From Rhodococcus sp. 06-462-5 (GTDB taxonomy: Bacteria; Actinomycetota; Actinomycetes; Mycobacteriales; Mycobacteriaceae), in the NCBI RefSeq assembly GCF_002258315.1, contig NZ_NOYD01000029.1:115944-179943 (forward strand): DNA of 64,000 nucleotides. The letters are read 5' to 3'. The position numbers and the translations under genes were made by a program. Positions 24,704-33,054 of this stretch are shown in pieces; the stretch's first letter is position 1; every line of letters starts with the position of its first letter. The notes beneath the pieces are model-generated. The model saw nothing but the letters and a program-made list of their open reading frames with translations. It was not told the origin of the DNA and did not search any database.

Positions 24704-25108
24704 ATGTCCAACCGTCAACGCACATCCGAAATCGCCAGGGACGTCGTCGTATTCGTCACCGGAGCCGTACTCGTCGCATCCACTGTCTGGCTGCCCGTCC
24801 AGGGAGACCAGGAAGTCACCGGTGCCATCCTCGTGCTCGGCATTCTCGCTGCCTCGACCGCCCTGTGGGCCATCGGATCCTCGTCGAGGCAAAGCCACTG
24901 GACCCACGTCGGCCTCGGCCTGCTGCTCGCAGTCTCGCCCGCGCTGATGGTGTTCCCGTCCGGACTGCTGGCCGCGGACCTGTTCGCCATCGTCGGCGGA
25001 CTCGTGATCGCTGCCATGGGTGCCCTCGGGGTGCTCTCCTCGCGTCGGACGCCGATCACCTCTCAGGTGATCGCACACAGCGACGACCGAACCGGCGTCC
25101 GTATCTGA
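24704..25108 (+). CDS. Small four-helix membrane protein
   Basis: A 134-residue protein with four hydrophobic segments (about residues 13-30, 38-56, 64-82 and 86-108) separated by short loops, and hydrophilic ends. The repeated hydrophobic pattern with WLPV and AVSPALMVF recalls SPW-repeat membrane proteins, but the match is weak. GAGGAG precedes the ATG. The perfect palindrome at 24657-24672 suggests a dedicated repressor. It occupies the position between ramB and aceA where mycobacteria also have an unrelated gene. Function unknown. Confidence 0.75.
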   Translation: MSNRQRTSEIARDVVVFVTGAVLVASTVWLPVQGDQEVTGAILVLGILAASTALWAIGSSSRQSHWTHVGLGLLLAVSPALMVFPSGLLAADLFAIVGGLVIAAMGALGVLSSRRTPITSQVIAHSDDRTGVRI

Positions 25109-25189
25109 TCTCGGCAACTGGTGCTCCACTCCCGGGGCCGCGTGCGATAGATGTCGTACGCGGCTCCGGGAGTGGGGCATTTCGTGCAT

Positions 25190-25610
25190 TCATCGCCGCG
25201 AACGCCGACGCCGCCTGATCACCGATGCGATTTCGGCAGCCACGACGTCCGGCGCGGCGAGCACATCGAACGCCGAATAGCGCAGCATCAGCCAGCCATC
25301 GAGCACGATCGCGTTCTGTCGCATGACACCGATCCATCGTCGACGGTTCCCCGCGCATGTGGACCGTCGGCAGAACACGGGTGAAGCGCCGCGAGACGGT
25401 GCTGGGGTGCACTCCGGAGGCCAGCAGCTGCTGAAGGGTGGCCGGGCCGGGAGTGGAGCCTGCGGAATGACCACTGGTGTCGGGAGTGGAGCCTGCGGAA
25501 TGACCTGTGTGGGCGGGAGTGGAGCCTGCGGAATGACCTGTGTGGGCGGGAGTGGAGCCTGCGGAATGACCTGTGTGGGCGGGAGCGGAGCTGGAGTTTT
25601 CGGGAGCCAT
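25190..25610 (-). pseudogene. Remnant of an AbiEi/DUF559-type protein
   Basis: From ATG 25610 the minus strand encodes MAPENSSSAP, four copies of an 11-residue repeat (TGHSAGSTP core), and then LQQLLASGVHPSTVSRRF, like the N-terminal winged-helix part of AbiEi/DUF559 proteins. Soon afterwards homology continues only in another frame, QNAIVLDGWLMLRYSAFDV to a stop at 25190, the C-terminal end of the DUF559 (PD-(D/E)XK-like) domain. The whole middle, normally about 150-200 residues, is absent and the two ends are out of frame. This indicates an internal deletion with frameshift. The intact family is about 300 residues. Confidence 0.65.
25452..25583. repeat. Four tandem 33-bp repeats
   Basis: Units at 25452-25484, 25485-25517, 25518-25550 and 25551-25583. 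The last three are identical and the first differs at its end; a degenerate partial unit follows. 33 bases equal 11 codons, and on the minus strand the units encode HSAGSTP followed by AHTG or DTSG. A 23-base piece of the unit recurs at 42857-42879 in another gene start. There are no spacers, so this is not a CRISPR array. Confidence 0.9.
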
Positions 25611-25803
25611 GGGTGGCAGCATCGGGGATGCGTCGTCCGGCCCCAGATGCTCGACCTGGGGTGACGCACTGCCCTGCGGATAGCTACGTGCCTGTGGACG
25701 AGTGCACGATGCGCTCCACTCGAGAGCGCCGGACGCGTGATCGCGGCGATCGTGGCGGCAAGTGGAGCACCCCGTACACGCCCACATCGTGGGATTGGAG
25801 TAC

Positions 25804-25819
25804 TGTGATGTCGGTCACA
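25804..25819. promoter_or_regulatory. Crp/GlxR-type cAMP-receptor site
   Basis: TGTGATGTCGGTCACA fits TGTGA-N6-TCACA exactly. It lies 323 bases upstream of aceA in a 530-base gene-free stretch. GlxR/Crp control of glyoxylate-cycle genes is established in corynebacteria, so the site probably belongs to aceA, though its distance is large. Confidence 0.55.
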
Positions 25820-25968
25820 TGGTACCAAGTTTCTGACTCGATTCAGACGCCCCCGTCAAACCGTACAAGCGTCCGGTAAAGAATTTTGTGCATTGCGTTC
25901 ATCAACTGGGGATTCATCGCTACTGGCGAGTAACCACGCCGTCCGATCGGAGAGGTTTGCGTCGACCG

Positions 25969-25979
25969 AAAATTTGCAA
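25969..25979. promoter_or_regulatory. Candidate RamB-binding site upstream of aceA
   Basis: GAAAATTTGCAAC around 25968-25980 resembles the RamB consensus of corynebacteria (ARAACTTTGCAAA). It lies about 165 bases before the isocitrate lyase start, with a similar GCAAC repeat 10 bases further on. The rest of 25611-26142 holds no gene I can support. Confidence 0.45.
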
Positions 25980-26142
25980 CATTAGCAACGGTGCCCGTAA
26001 AGCTAGCCAAGATTGGCACTAACAACTGGTAGACGCATGTTTTCGGGTGTGCCATTGTTTTGGAGTACACCAGAAGGGCCTGGCAACGATGTGAAGATTC
26101 GTCTCGAGGCAGGCCGAGAAGCAGAAGAGACTGGAGCTGAAG

Positions 26143-27432
26143 ATGTCGACCACCGGCACCCCGAAGACCACCGCCGAGATCCAGCAGGATTGGGACACCA
26201 ACCCCCGCTGGAAGGGCGTCACCCGTAACTTCACCGCACAGCAGGTCTCCGACCTCCAGGGCACCGTCGTCGAAGAAGCGACCCTCGCTCGCCGCGGCAG
26301 CGAGATCCTGTGGGACCTCGTCAACAACGAGGACTACATCAACTCGCTCGGTGCTCTCACCGGTAACCAGGCCGTGCAGCAGATTCGCGCCGGCCTCCAG
26401 GCGATCTACCTCTCCGGTTGGCAGGTCGCAGGCGACGCCAACCTCTCGGGCCACACATACCCGGACCAGAGCCTCTACCCGGCCAACTCGGTGCCGTCGG
26501 TCGTCCGCCGCATCAACAACGCACTCCTGCGCGCCGACGAGATCGCCAAGATCGAGGGCGACACCTCCGTCAAGAACTGGGTCGCACCGATCGTCGCCGA
26601 CGCCGAAGCCGGCTTCGGTGGCGCACTGAACGCCTACGAGCTGCAGAAGGCCATGATCGTGGCCGGCGCTGCAGGCGTCCACTGGGAGGACCAGCTCGCT
26701 TCGGAGAAGAAGTGCGGCCACCTCGGCGGCAAGGTTCTCATCCCGACCCAGCAGCACATCCGCACCCTGACCTCGGCACGCCTCGCGTCCGACGTCGCCG
26801 ACGTCCCGTCGGTCATCATCGCCCGCACCGACGCCGAGGCAGCCACGCTGATCACCTCCGACGTCGACGAGCGTGACCGCGAGTTCCTCGACGGAACCCG
26901 CACCGCTGAGGGCTTCTTCGGCGTCAAGAACGGCATCGAGCCCTGCATCGCTCGTGCGAAGGCCTACGCCCCGTACGCAGACCTCATCTGGATGGAGACC
27001 GGCGTGCCGGACCTCGAGGTCGCCAAGAAGTTCTCCGAGTCGGTTCGCAGCGAGTTCCCGGACCAGCTGCTCGCCTACAACTGCTCGCCTTCGTTCAACT
27101 GGAAGGCGCACCTGGACGACGCGACCATCGCCAAGTTCCAGAAGGAACTCGGAGCCATGGGCTTCAAGTTCCAGTTCATCACCCTGGCAGGCTTCCACTC
27201 GCTCAACTACGGCATGTTCGACCTGGCACACGGCTACGCCCGCGAAGGCATGACCGCGTTCGTCGACCTACAGGAACGCGAGTTCAAGGCTGCCGAAGAG
27301 CGCGGCTTCACCGCCATCAAGCACCAGCGTGAGGTTGGCGCCGGCTACTTCGACCGCATCGCCACCACCGTCGACCCCAACACCTCGACGGCCGCACTGA
27401 AAGGCTCCACCGAAGAAGGCCAGTTCCACTGA
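26143..27432 (+). CDS. aceA: Isocitrate lyase
   Basis: A 429-residue enzyme of the glyoxylate shunt, splitting isocitrate into glyoxylate and succinate. The catalytic signature KKCGHLGGK is at residues 189-197 (catalytic Cys191). Other conserved parts are DAEAGFGG near 153, [10 protein letters not shown] and the C-terminal active-site segment [12 protein letters not shown]. The length is that of the short prokaryotic ICL1 type. GGAG precedes the ATG. It is needed for growth on acetate, fatty acids and cholesterol-derived acetyl-CoA. RamB and Crp-like sites lie upstream, and fadB2 follows after a terminator. Confidence 0.97.
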   Translation: MSTTGTPKTTAEIQQDWDTNPRWKGVTRNFTAQQVSDLQGTVVEEATLARRGSEILWDLVNNEDYINSLGALTGNQAVQQIRAGLQAIYLSGWQVAGDANLSGHTYPDQSLYPANSVPSVVRRINNALLRADEIAKIEGDTSVKNWVAPIVADAEAGFGGALNAYELQKAMIVAGAAGVHWEDQLASEKKCGHLGGKVLIPTQQHIRTLTSARLASDVADVPSVIIARTDAEAATLITSDVDERDREFLDGTRTAEGFFGVKNGIEPCIARAKAYAPYADLIWMETGVPDLEVAKKFSESVRSEFPDQLLAYNCSPSFNWKAHLDDATIAKFQKELGAMGFKFQFITLAGFHSLNYGMFDLAHGYAREGMTAFVDLQEREFKAAEERGFTAIKHQREVGAGYFDRIATTVDPNTSTAALKGSTEEGQFH

Positions 27433-27468
27433 GCTAGCCCGCCTTCCCGGATCTTCAGCGCACTAGTC

Positions 27469-27500
27469 AGGCGGTCCGCAACTTTCGTTGCGGGCCGCCT
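27469..27500 (+). terminator. Terminator after aceA
   Basis: A 14-bp stem (AGGCGGTCCGCAAC with its complement, one G-T pair) and a TTTC loop, followed by GTTCTGT. It lies 36 bases after the aceA stop, so fadB2 likely has its own promoter; TATAAA at 27555-27560 is a candidate -10. Confidence 0.8.
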
Positions 27501-27596
27501 GTTCTGTACAACGAAGGTCTTGGGCGTTCCCCTGAAGAGTTACCCTCATCTCGCTATAAATTGTTGTGCTGCAACATTATTCGCTAGGAGTTTGCC

Positions 27597-28472
27597 TTGA
27601 CGGTCGAGAGGGTGGGGATCGTCGGAGCGGGGCAGATGGGGGCAGGAATCGCGGAGGTCTGCGCCCGCGCCCATGTCGACGTGCTGGTCCACGAACAGAC
27701 CCGCGAACTGGCGACGGCCGGTCGCAGCCGCATCCTGCAATCGCTGGACCGCGGCGTCAGCAGCGGCAAGATCACCGAACGCGAGCGTGAGCAAGCGGCA
27801 TGCAGGCTGCGCTTCACCTCCGACCTCGCCGACTTCTGCGATCGCCAACTCGTCGTCGAAGCAGTGCTCGAAGACGAGAAGATCAAGGCCGACATCTTCG
27901 CCGAACTCGACTCGGTGGTGACCGACCCCGACGCCGTCATCGCCTCGAACACCTCCTCCATTCCCATCGTCAGCCTGGGAGCCGCGACGACGGCACCCGG
28001 CCGAGTCGTGGGTCTGCACTTCTTCAACCCGGTCCCGGTGCTGCCGCTCGTCGAGCTCGTCACCACCGACCTGACCTCACCGGTAGTGGCCGACCGTGCC
28101 GAGCGATTCGCAGGCGATGTTCTCGGCAAACAGGTGGTGCGCTCAGCAGACCGCTCTGGCTTCGTCGTCAACGCGTTGCTCGTGCCGTATCTGCTCTCTG
28201 CGATTCGCATGGTCGAGTCCGGATTCGCCACCAAGGAAGATGTCGACAAGGCGACGGTGCTGGGCCTGGCGCACCCCATGGGGCCGCTCGCACTCGCCGA
28301 TCTGATCGGTCTCGACACCGTCAAAGCCATTGCCGATTCCATGCACTCCGAGTTCGAGGAACCTCTGTTCCTGGCACCCCCGCTGCTGCTGCGCATGGTC
28401 GAATCGGGGCGCGTCGGCAAGAAGGCCGGAGCCGGGTTCTATCGCTACGAGAACGGCCGGATCGCAAAGTAG
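27597..28472 (+). CDS. fadB2: 3-hydroxybutyryl-CoA dehydrogenase
   Basis: A 291-residue NAD-dependent 3-hydroxyacyl-CoA dehydrogenase. The N-terminal Rossmann motif is VGIVGAGQMGAGIAE, the family segment GLHFFNPVPVLPLVELV near residue 138, and the C-terminal helical domain contains GLAHPMGPLALADLIGLD. It oxidises (S)-3-hydroxybutyryl-CoA to acetoacetyl-CoA in beta-oxidation or acts in reverse. The TTG start has AGGAG nine bases upstream, and the protein begins directly at the Rossmann strand. Location after isocitrate lyase is the same as Rv0468 (fadB2) after icl1. Confidence 0.93.
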   Translation: MTVERVGIVGAGQMGAGIAEVCARAHVDVLVHEQTRELATAGRSRILQSLDRGVSSGKITEREREQAACRLRFTSDLADFCDRQLVVEAVLEDEKIKADIFAELDSVVTDPDAVIASNTSSIPIVSLGAATTAPGRVVGLHFFNPVPVLPLVELVTTDLTSPVVADRAERFAGDVLGKQVVRSADRSGFVVNALLVPYLLSAIRMVESGFATKEDVDKATVLGLAHPMGPLALADLIGLDTVKAIADSMHSEFEEPLFLAPPLLLRMVESGRVGKKAGAGFYRYENGRIAK

Positions 28473-28562
28473 ACACCGCCGCGGGCGGGTTGCCCCGCGA
28501 CGGTCACCGGAGCGCTATTGTCGGTCTGCGAACGCAGTCACTTCGATCACAGGAGCGTGTCA

Positions 28563-28838
28563 GTGAGCAAGTCCACGAAGTCGAACGGTGTGGTTCCCAA
28601 GGCATTCGGGATCGGGTTGGCCGCCACCGGTGCCGCCCACTTCGTGGTGCCGGAGGCGTTCGAGGGAATCACCAAGCTCCCGTTCCCCAAGGACACTCGA
28701 ACCTGGATCAGTCGCAACGGAGCCACCGAACTGGCGGTCGGTGCGGCGATCGCGTACCCGAAGACCCGCAAGATCGGACTTGTCGGTCTGGTGGCGTACG
28801 TTGGGTGGCTGGGCGTCAATATCGCCAAGAACAGCTGA
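28563..28838 (+). CDS. Small membrane protein, DoxX-like
   Basis: A 91-residue product from a GTG with AGGAG upstream. It has two to three weak hydrophobic segments (around residues 10-25, 45-60 and 66-85), GATELAVGAAIAYPKTRK near residue 50, and a basic N-terminus. The pattern resembles half-size DoxX-like membrane proteins, which have no agreed function. It lies 90 bases after fadB2 on the same strand. Confidence 0.7.
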   Translation: MSKSTKSNGVVPKAFGIGLAATGAAHFVVPEAFEGITKLPFPKDTRTWISRNGATELAVGAAIAYPKTRKIGLVGLVAYVGWLGVNIAKNS

Positions 28839-28934
28839 CGTTACTGTTGCGAACGACTCGTTTAGAGTAGGAATAGCCTGGTCGGAGCGGTAGCTGCCTT
28901 GCGCTCGCATCGATGCGTAGGTAGCAATGTAGTT

Positions 28935-29975
28935 ATGACTTCAGCTACCGCTTACCAGGCCACCGCTCCGGACGCCCCGCTCGAGAAGGCGACGATCGAG
29001 CGACGCGCCGTCGGACCGAACGACATCCTCATCGACGTCAAGTTCGCCGGCATCTGCCACTCCGATATCCACACCGCCCGTAACGAGTGGGGCGGCACCA
29101 CTTACCCCGTCGTTCCCGGGCACGAGATCGCAGGCATCGTGGCCGAGGTCGGCTCAGAGGTCACCAGCCGCAAGGTGGGCGACCGCGTCGGAGTCGGCTG
29201 CTTCGTGGATTCCTGTGGCGAGTGCGAGGCGTGCAAGGACGGCGACGAGCAGTACTGCACCAAGGGCGTCGTCCAGACCTACAACTCGAAGACCTACGAG
29301 GGCGAGTTCACCCACGGCGGCTACTCCACCCAGATCGTCGTGACGGAGAAGTTCGTTCTCGGCATCCCGGAAGGCGTCGAGCTCGACGTCGCCGCACCGC
29401 TGCTGTGCGCAGGCATCACCCTGTACTCGCCGCTCAAGCACTGGGGCGCAGGACCGGGCAAGAAGGTCGCCATCATCGGCATGGGCGGCCTCGGCCACAT
29501 CGGCGTCAAGATCGCGCACGCACTCGGAGCCCACGTCACCGTGCTGAGCCAGACGGACGCCAAGGAAGCCGACGGCAAGGCCTACGGTGCCGACGAGTAC
29601 TACGCCACCAAGGACACCACGGCGCTCAAGGATCTGCAGGGCAAGTTCGACCTGATCCTCAACACGGTCTCCGCGAACCTGCCGATGGGCAAGTACCTCG
29701 GACTGCTCGCCCGCAACGGCACCCTCGTCGAGCTGGGCGTTCCCGAGAAGCCCCTCGAGGTGCCCGCGTTCAACCTGCTGGCCAACCGTCGTTCGTTCGC
29801 CGGTTCGATGGTCGGTGGCATCGCCGAGACCCAGGAAATGCTGGACTTCTGCGCCGAGCACCACATCGGTGCCGAGATCGAGGTCATCCCGGCCGAGAAG
29901 ATCAACGAGGCATACGACCGCGTCGTCAAGTCCGACGTGCGCTACCGCTTCGTGATCGACGCAGCCACGCTGTAA
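28935..29975 (+). CDS. adhA: Zinc-dependent alcohol dehydrogenase (AdhA-like)
   Basis: A 346-residue medium-chain zinc alcohol dehydrogenase of the cinnamyl/AdhA group. Catalytic zinc ligands sit in [17 protein letters not shown] (Cys and His) and VPGHEIAG (His-Glu). The structural zinc loop has four Cys in [15 protein letters not shown]. The cofactor Rossmann motif is [15 protein letters not shown]. It oxidises or reduces primary alcohols/aldehydes with NAD(P). The ATG at 28935 is taken as start; an in-frame ATG 12 codons upstream would add a non-homologous leader. A long perfect hairpin follows the stop. Confidence 0.92.
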   Translation: MTSATAYQATAPDAPLEKATIERRAVGPNDILIDVKFAGICHSDIHTARNEWGGTTYPVVPGHEIAGIVAEVGSEVTSRKVGDRVGVGCFVDSCGECEACKDGDEQYCTKGVVQTYNSKTYEGEFTHGGYSTQIVVTEKFVLGIPEGVELDVAAPLLCAGITLYSPLKHWGAGPGKKVAIIGMGGLGHIGVKIAHALGAHVTVLSQTDAKEADGKAYGADEYYATKDTTALKDLQGKFDLILNTVSANLPMGKYLGLLARNGTLVELGVPEKPLEVPAFNLLANRRSFAGSMVGGIAETQEMLDFCAEHHIGAEIEVIPAEKINEAYDRVVKSDVRYRFVIDAATL

Positions 29976-29990
29976 CAGTCTCGTTCGACG

Positions 29991-30040
29991 CGTGAATGGT
30001 CCATTGACCTGCCCAGACTGGGGTCAATGGACCATTCACG
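29991..30040. terminator. Bidirectional hairpin between adhA and ppk2 (19-bp perfect stem)
   Basis: Arms 29991-30009 (CGTGAATGGTCCATTGACC) and 30022-30040 are perfectly complementary around a 12-base loop that can itself pair (CCCAG/CTGGG). It separates two convergent genes and has no T-run. Its length and perfection also fit a dispersed palindromic repeat element used as terminator. Confidence 0.8.
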
Positions 30041-30060
30041 TCTTCGAAGCGGGCCCTTCC

Positions 30061-30918
30061 TCAGCTCTCGGCCAGCCGCTTCTTCTCGTGTTCGACGTCG
30101 AAATCGGCTGCGGGCCAATCGAGATCGAGCTTCTCCAACGTGTCGATCAGGATTTCCGTGACGGCCAAGCGGCTGTACCACTTGCGATCGGCCGGAACGA
30201 CGTACCACGGTGCATGGTCGAAGTCCGTACGATCCAACACCCGCTGATACGCCGCCCGGTACTGCGGTAGGAAGCCGCGCTCGGTGACGTCGCCCGGGTT
30301 GTACTTCCAGTGCTTCTCGGGTCGATCGAGACGTTCCTGCAATCGCTTCTTCTGTTCGTCGGCCGACACGAACAAGGCCACCTTGACGACAACCGTGTCC
30401 TCGTCGACCAATCCCTTCTCGAAAGCGTTGATCTCGTCGAATCGCTTCTCCCACACCTGCCGTGGCACCAGGTCGTGGACCGCGACGACGAGAACGTCCT
30501 CGTAGTGGGACCGATCGAACACCCCGATTCGGCCGGCCCGCGGAAGTGCTTTGCGGATGCGCCAAAGGTAGTGGTGCTGCTTCTCTTCCTGAGTCGGAAC
30601 CCCGAATGACGCGAGGTCGACACCCTGCGGATCGACCATCCCGATCACGTGTTTGACCATGCCGCCCTTGCCTGCGGTGTCCATGCCCTGCAGCACGAGC
30701 AGAACCGACTTGGTGCCGCCTGCACGCCCGTGCGCATAGAGTTTTTCCTGGAGCGCCGCCAGCACCGCGCCGCGCTGTTCGAGGACCTCGTTGCCGTGCG
30801 CCTTGGCTCCGTCGAAACCTGGAGTGGCGGTGAAATCGATGTCCTCCACGCGGGGAGACGCGCTGGCCCGCAGCACATCGACGGGAGACAGCGTCCACAA
30901 TTTCGACTTGTCGGCCAT
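30061..30918 (-). CDS. ppk2: Polyphosphate kinase 2 family protein
   Basis: A 285-residue PPK2-class kinase that moves phosphate between polyphosphate and nucleotides (GDP/ADP or AMP, depending on class). The Walker A loop GMDTAGKGG is at residues 78-86 and the Walker B-like FDRSHYEDVLV around 134-144. The single-domain length fits class I or III. The start MADKSKLW at 30918 fits family proteins, although the frame stays open upstream. It is divergent from the pyridoxamine-oxidase-like gene with 24 bases between the starts. Confidence 0.92.
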   Translation of the reverse strand: MADKSKLWTLSPVDVLRASASPRVEDIDFTATPGFDGAKAHGNEVLEQRGAVLAALQEKLYAHGRAGGTKSVLLVLQGMDTAGKGGMVKHVIGMVDPQGVDLASFGVPTQEEKQHHYLWRIRKALPRAGRIGVFDRSHYEDVLVVAVHDLVPRQVWEKRFDEINAFEKGLVDEDTVVVKVALFVSADEQKKRLQERLDRPEKHWKYNPGDVTERGFLPQYRAAYQRVLDRTDFDHAPWYVVPADRKWYSRLAVTEILIDTLEKLDLDWPAADFDVEHEKKRLAES

Positions 30919-30942
30919 AGGGGAGAAGACTACTTCTCTACC

Positions 30943-31413
30943 ATGGGACTCATGGCCCCTACCATTGCAAAAGCAGAAACCGTGTCGCGTGAGCAACTGC
31001 TCGAATTCGTCTCTCCGCGGCACCACCACACCCTGATCACTCGCAAGCGCGACGACGGTCTGCAGGTCTCCCCGGTCTCGGCAGGGGTGGACTCGGAAGG
31101 CCGCATCGTCATCGCCACGTACCCCGAGCGCGCGAAGGTGCACAACATCCGCCGCAATTCCGCCGTCACGGTGCTGGTGCACAGTGACGACTGGAACGGC
31201 GACTACGTCCAGGTCGACGGGACGGCCGAGATCATCGATCTTCCAGACGCCGTCGAGCCCCTGGTGGAGTACTTCCGCAGCATCGCCGGCGAGCACTCGG
31301 ACTGGGACGAGTACCGCGAGGCGATGGTGAAGCAGGGAAAGTCGTTGATACGCATCGTGATCGACACCTGGGGACCGATCGCCGCGGGTGGCTTCCCCCC
31401 GGGGAGAGTGTGA
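30943..31413 (+). CDS. PPOX-class (F420-type) split-barrel oxidoreductase
   Basis: A 156-residue flavin/F420-binding split-barrel protein of the pyridoxamine-phosphate-oxidase-like superfamily. Features are HHHTLITRKRDDGLQVSPV near residue 30, SEGRIVIATYPERAKVHNIR near 50 and the C-terminal PIAAGGFPPG. Close relatives in actinobacteria reduce substrates such as biliverdin or fatty acids with F420H2. ATGs at 30943 and 30952 are both possible starts. The last 18 coding bases are duplicated just after the stop. Confidence 0.82.
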   Translation: MGLMAPTIAKAETVSREQLLEFVSPRHHHTLITRKRDDGLQVSPVSAGVDSEGRIVIATYPERAKVHNIRRNSAVTVLVHSDDWNGDYVQVDGTAEIIDLPDAVEPLVEYFRSIAGEHSDWDEYREAMVKQGKSLIRIVIDTWGPIAAGGFPPGRV

Positions 31414-31436
31414 CAAGTCCCCCGGGGAGGGTGTGA
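31396..31436. repeat. 18-bp direct repeat spanning the stop codon
   Basis: CCCCCGGGGAGAGTGTGA (31396-31413) and a copy with one change (31419-31436), separated by five bases. The first includes the stop of the oxidoreductase gene and each copy contains the palindrome CCCCCGGGG, followed two bases later by the siderophore-binding-protein stop on the other strand. Confidence 0.85.
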
Positions 31437-31437
31437 T

Positions 31438-32430
31438 CTAGCCCTTCAGCGGTGCCGCGAACAGTGGCACGGCGTTTTCCAGCGCGTATCGGGTGCCGGC
31501 CACGGAGGCGGCCGAGAATGCGTTGGACAGGTTGGTGTCACCCAGCACCACGAGGCGTCCGTCGCGTGCCGACGGCAGGCCCTGGATCGACGGGTTGTCG
31601 GTGATCACCTCGGGTCCGGTGCCGATGGGGAACATGACGGTGAGGTCGGCATCGAGTGCGGAGATGTTCTCCTCGGAGAGTTCGATGCTGAATGCTCCCG
31701 GCTGCGCGAGGTTCTGGACGGCCGGGGTGTTCTCCATGCCCAACGACTCGAGGAAGTCGACGCGGGTGTCGCCGCGGACGTAGGCACCGACCTGTCCGCT
31801 GTAGAGCGTGCCGACGGCGACGGTCTTGCCGGCGAATTCGGGGTTGGCGGCGATGGTGTCGTCGACCAGTGCCTGGGTGTCGTCGACGAGCTTCTTGCCC
31901 TCGTCGACCTTTCCGAGCGCTTGGGCAACGATCTCGGTCTGGCCGTCCCACGTGGTGCCGTAGGCGACGTCGGTTCCCGGCGGCGCCGCGACAGTCGGGG
32001 CGATCTCGGACAGGTCGTCGTAGACGGCTTTGTCGTTGGTGCTGCGGGTCCACAGGATCAGATCCGGTGCCAGTGCCGCGATCGATTCCATGTCGACGTC
32101 GAAGGTGCCGACGATGGTGGGGTCGGTGTCGTAGGTTTCGTCCACCCACGGGCCCAGGCCGTTTCCGCCGACACCGAGCCAGTCACTCGCTCCGACGGGC
32201 TGGACGCCGAGTGCCAGTGCGGTCTCTGCATCCGACCAGCCGAGCGCGACCACTCGCTGCGGATCGGCAGGGACCTCGACGTCGCCGAACATGTCGGTGA
32301 CGACGACAGCACCGGACTCGGCCGAGTCGGTGCCGCCGTCGGAGTCACTACCGTCGGAGCTGCATGCGGTGAGGGTGAGGGCAAGGGCGAGGGCTGCCGC
32401 AGGCAGAGCCAACGAACGAGAAATGCGCAT
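31438..32430 (-). CDS. Iron-siderophore ABC transporter substrate-binding lipoprotein
   Basis: A 330-residue lipoprotein. The signal peptide ends ALTLTACSS (lipidated Cys near residue 23), followed by an acidic Ser/Asp/Gly linker and a FecB-like binding fold (RVVALGWSDAETALALGVQPVG; IAALAPDLILW). It captures a ferric siderophore on the cell surface. As with the gene at 607, no permease or ATPase genes flank it. An IdeR-like box abuts the start codon. The ATG at 32430 leaves little room for a leader, so transcription may begin at or near it. The ligand is unknown. Confidence 0.87.
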   Translation of the reverse strand: MRISRSLALPAAALALALTLTACSSDGSDSDGGTDSAESGAVVVTDMFGDVEVPADPQRVVALGWSDAETALALGVQPVGASDWLGVGGNGLGPWVDETYDTDPTIVGTFDVDMESIAALAPDLILWTRSTNDKAVYDDLSEIAPTVAAPPGTDVAYGTTWDGQTEIVAQALGKVDEGKKLVDDTQALVDDTIAANPEFAGKTVAVGTLYSGQVGAYVRGDTRVDFLESLGMENTPAVQNLAQPGAFSIELSEENISALDADLTVMFPIGTGPEVITDNPSIQGLPSARDGRLVVLGDTNLSNAFSAASVAGTRYALENAVPLFAAPLKG

Positions 32431-32447
32431 AGGGCACGCTAACCTAT
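32429..32447. promoter_or_regulatory. IdeR-like iron box overlapping the start of the binding-protein gene
   Basis: Read on the minus strand, ATAGGTTAGCGTGCCCTAT matches about 14 of 19 positions of the IdeR consensus TTAGGTTAGSCTAACCTAA; the upstream half is nearly perfect. It overlaps the start codon by two bases. Confidence 0.55.
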
Positions 32448-32992
32448 CAAGCGCTGAAATGCTCCACGATCTTCGCGCAGAAGGCCGGTAGGTCGTCCGG
32501 GTTGCGGCTCGAGACCAGGTTGCCGTCGACGACCACTTCCTCGTCGACGACGGTTCCTCCCGCGTTGCGAATGTCGGTTCGGATGCTCGGGTAGGACGTC
32601 AACGTCCGGCCCTTCAGAACGTCGGCCTCGACGAGAGTCCAGGCACCGTGGCAGATGACGCCGACGGGCTTGCGGGCCTGTACGAATGCGCGGACGAACT
32701 CGACTGCGTCCGCGTCGACGCGCAGTTGATCGGGGTTGGTGGTTCCGCCGGGCAGGATCAGTGCGTCGAAGTCGTCCGCAGAGACGTCGGCGACGACACG
32801 GTCGACGGTGAAGGTGTCGGCGGCGTGGACGTCACTCTCCATGGCCTGAATGTCGCCATGGTCGAGCGATACCAATGTGACTGTGGCTCCGGCATTTTCG
32901 ACGGCCTCGCGGGGCTGAACCAGCTCGACCTGCTCGACGCCGTCGGTAGCGAGAATGGCGATGCGGCGTCCGGTCAATGTTTCGGTGGTCAT
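32447..32992 (-). CDS. DJ-1/PfpI-family protein
   Basis: A 181-residue class I glutamine amidotransferase-like protein of the PfpI/YhbO type. The nucleophile elbow VGVICHGAW has Cys114, and the conserved acidic residue precedes it in TDGVEQVEL. Members act as protein/nucleotide deglycases or stress-response hydrolases. It lies upstream of the siderophore-binding-protein gene on the same strand, with its stop touching the iron box, so the iron-regulated promoter is inside the tail of this gene. It may contribute to stress protection; substrate is not determined. Confidence 0.88.
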   Translation of the reverse strand: MTTETLTGRRIAILATDGVEQVELVQPREAVENAGATVTLVSLDHGDIQAMESDVHAADTFTVDRVVADVSADDFDALILPGGTTNPDQLRVDADAVEFVRAFVQARKPVGVICHGAWTLVEADVLKGRTLTSYPSIRTDIRNAGGTVVDEEVVVDGNLVSSRNPDDLPAFCAKIVEHFSA

Positions 32993-33054
32993 GCTCCATC
33001 GAATGTCCGACCGAGTCGATTCTCAAACTGACGAGCGATGGTACGAATGGAGAC

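Noticed and set aside
25452-25583. Possible CRISPR array
   Set aside because: The repeats are directly tandem, with no unique spacers, and encode an in-frame peptide repeat; no cas genes are nearby.
32447-32992. Intracellular protease PfpI
   Set aside because: The nucleophile motif fits the DJ-1/PfpI superfamily, but proteolytic activity is not supported by sequence alone; only the superfamily call is kept.
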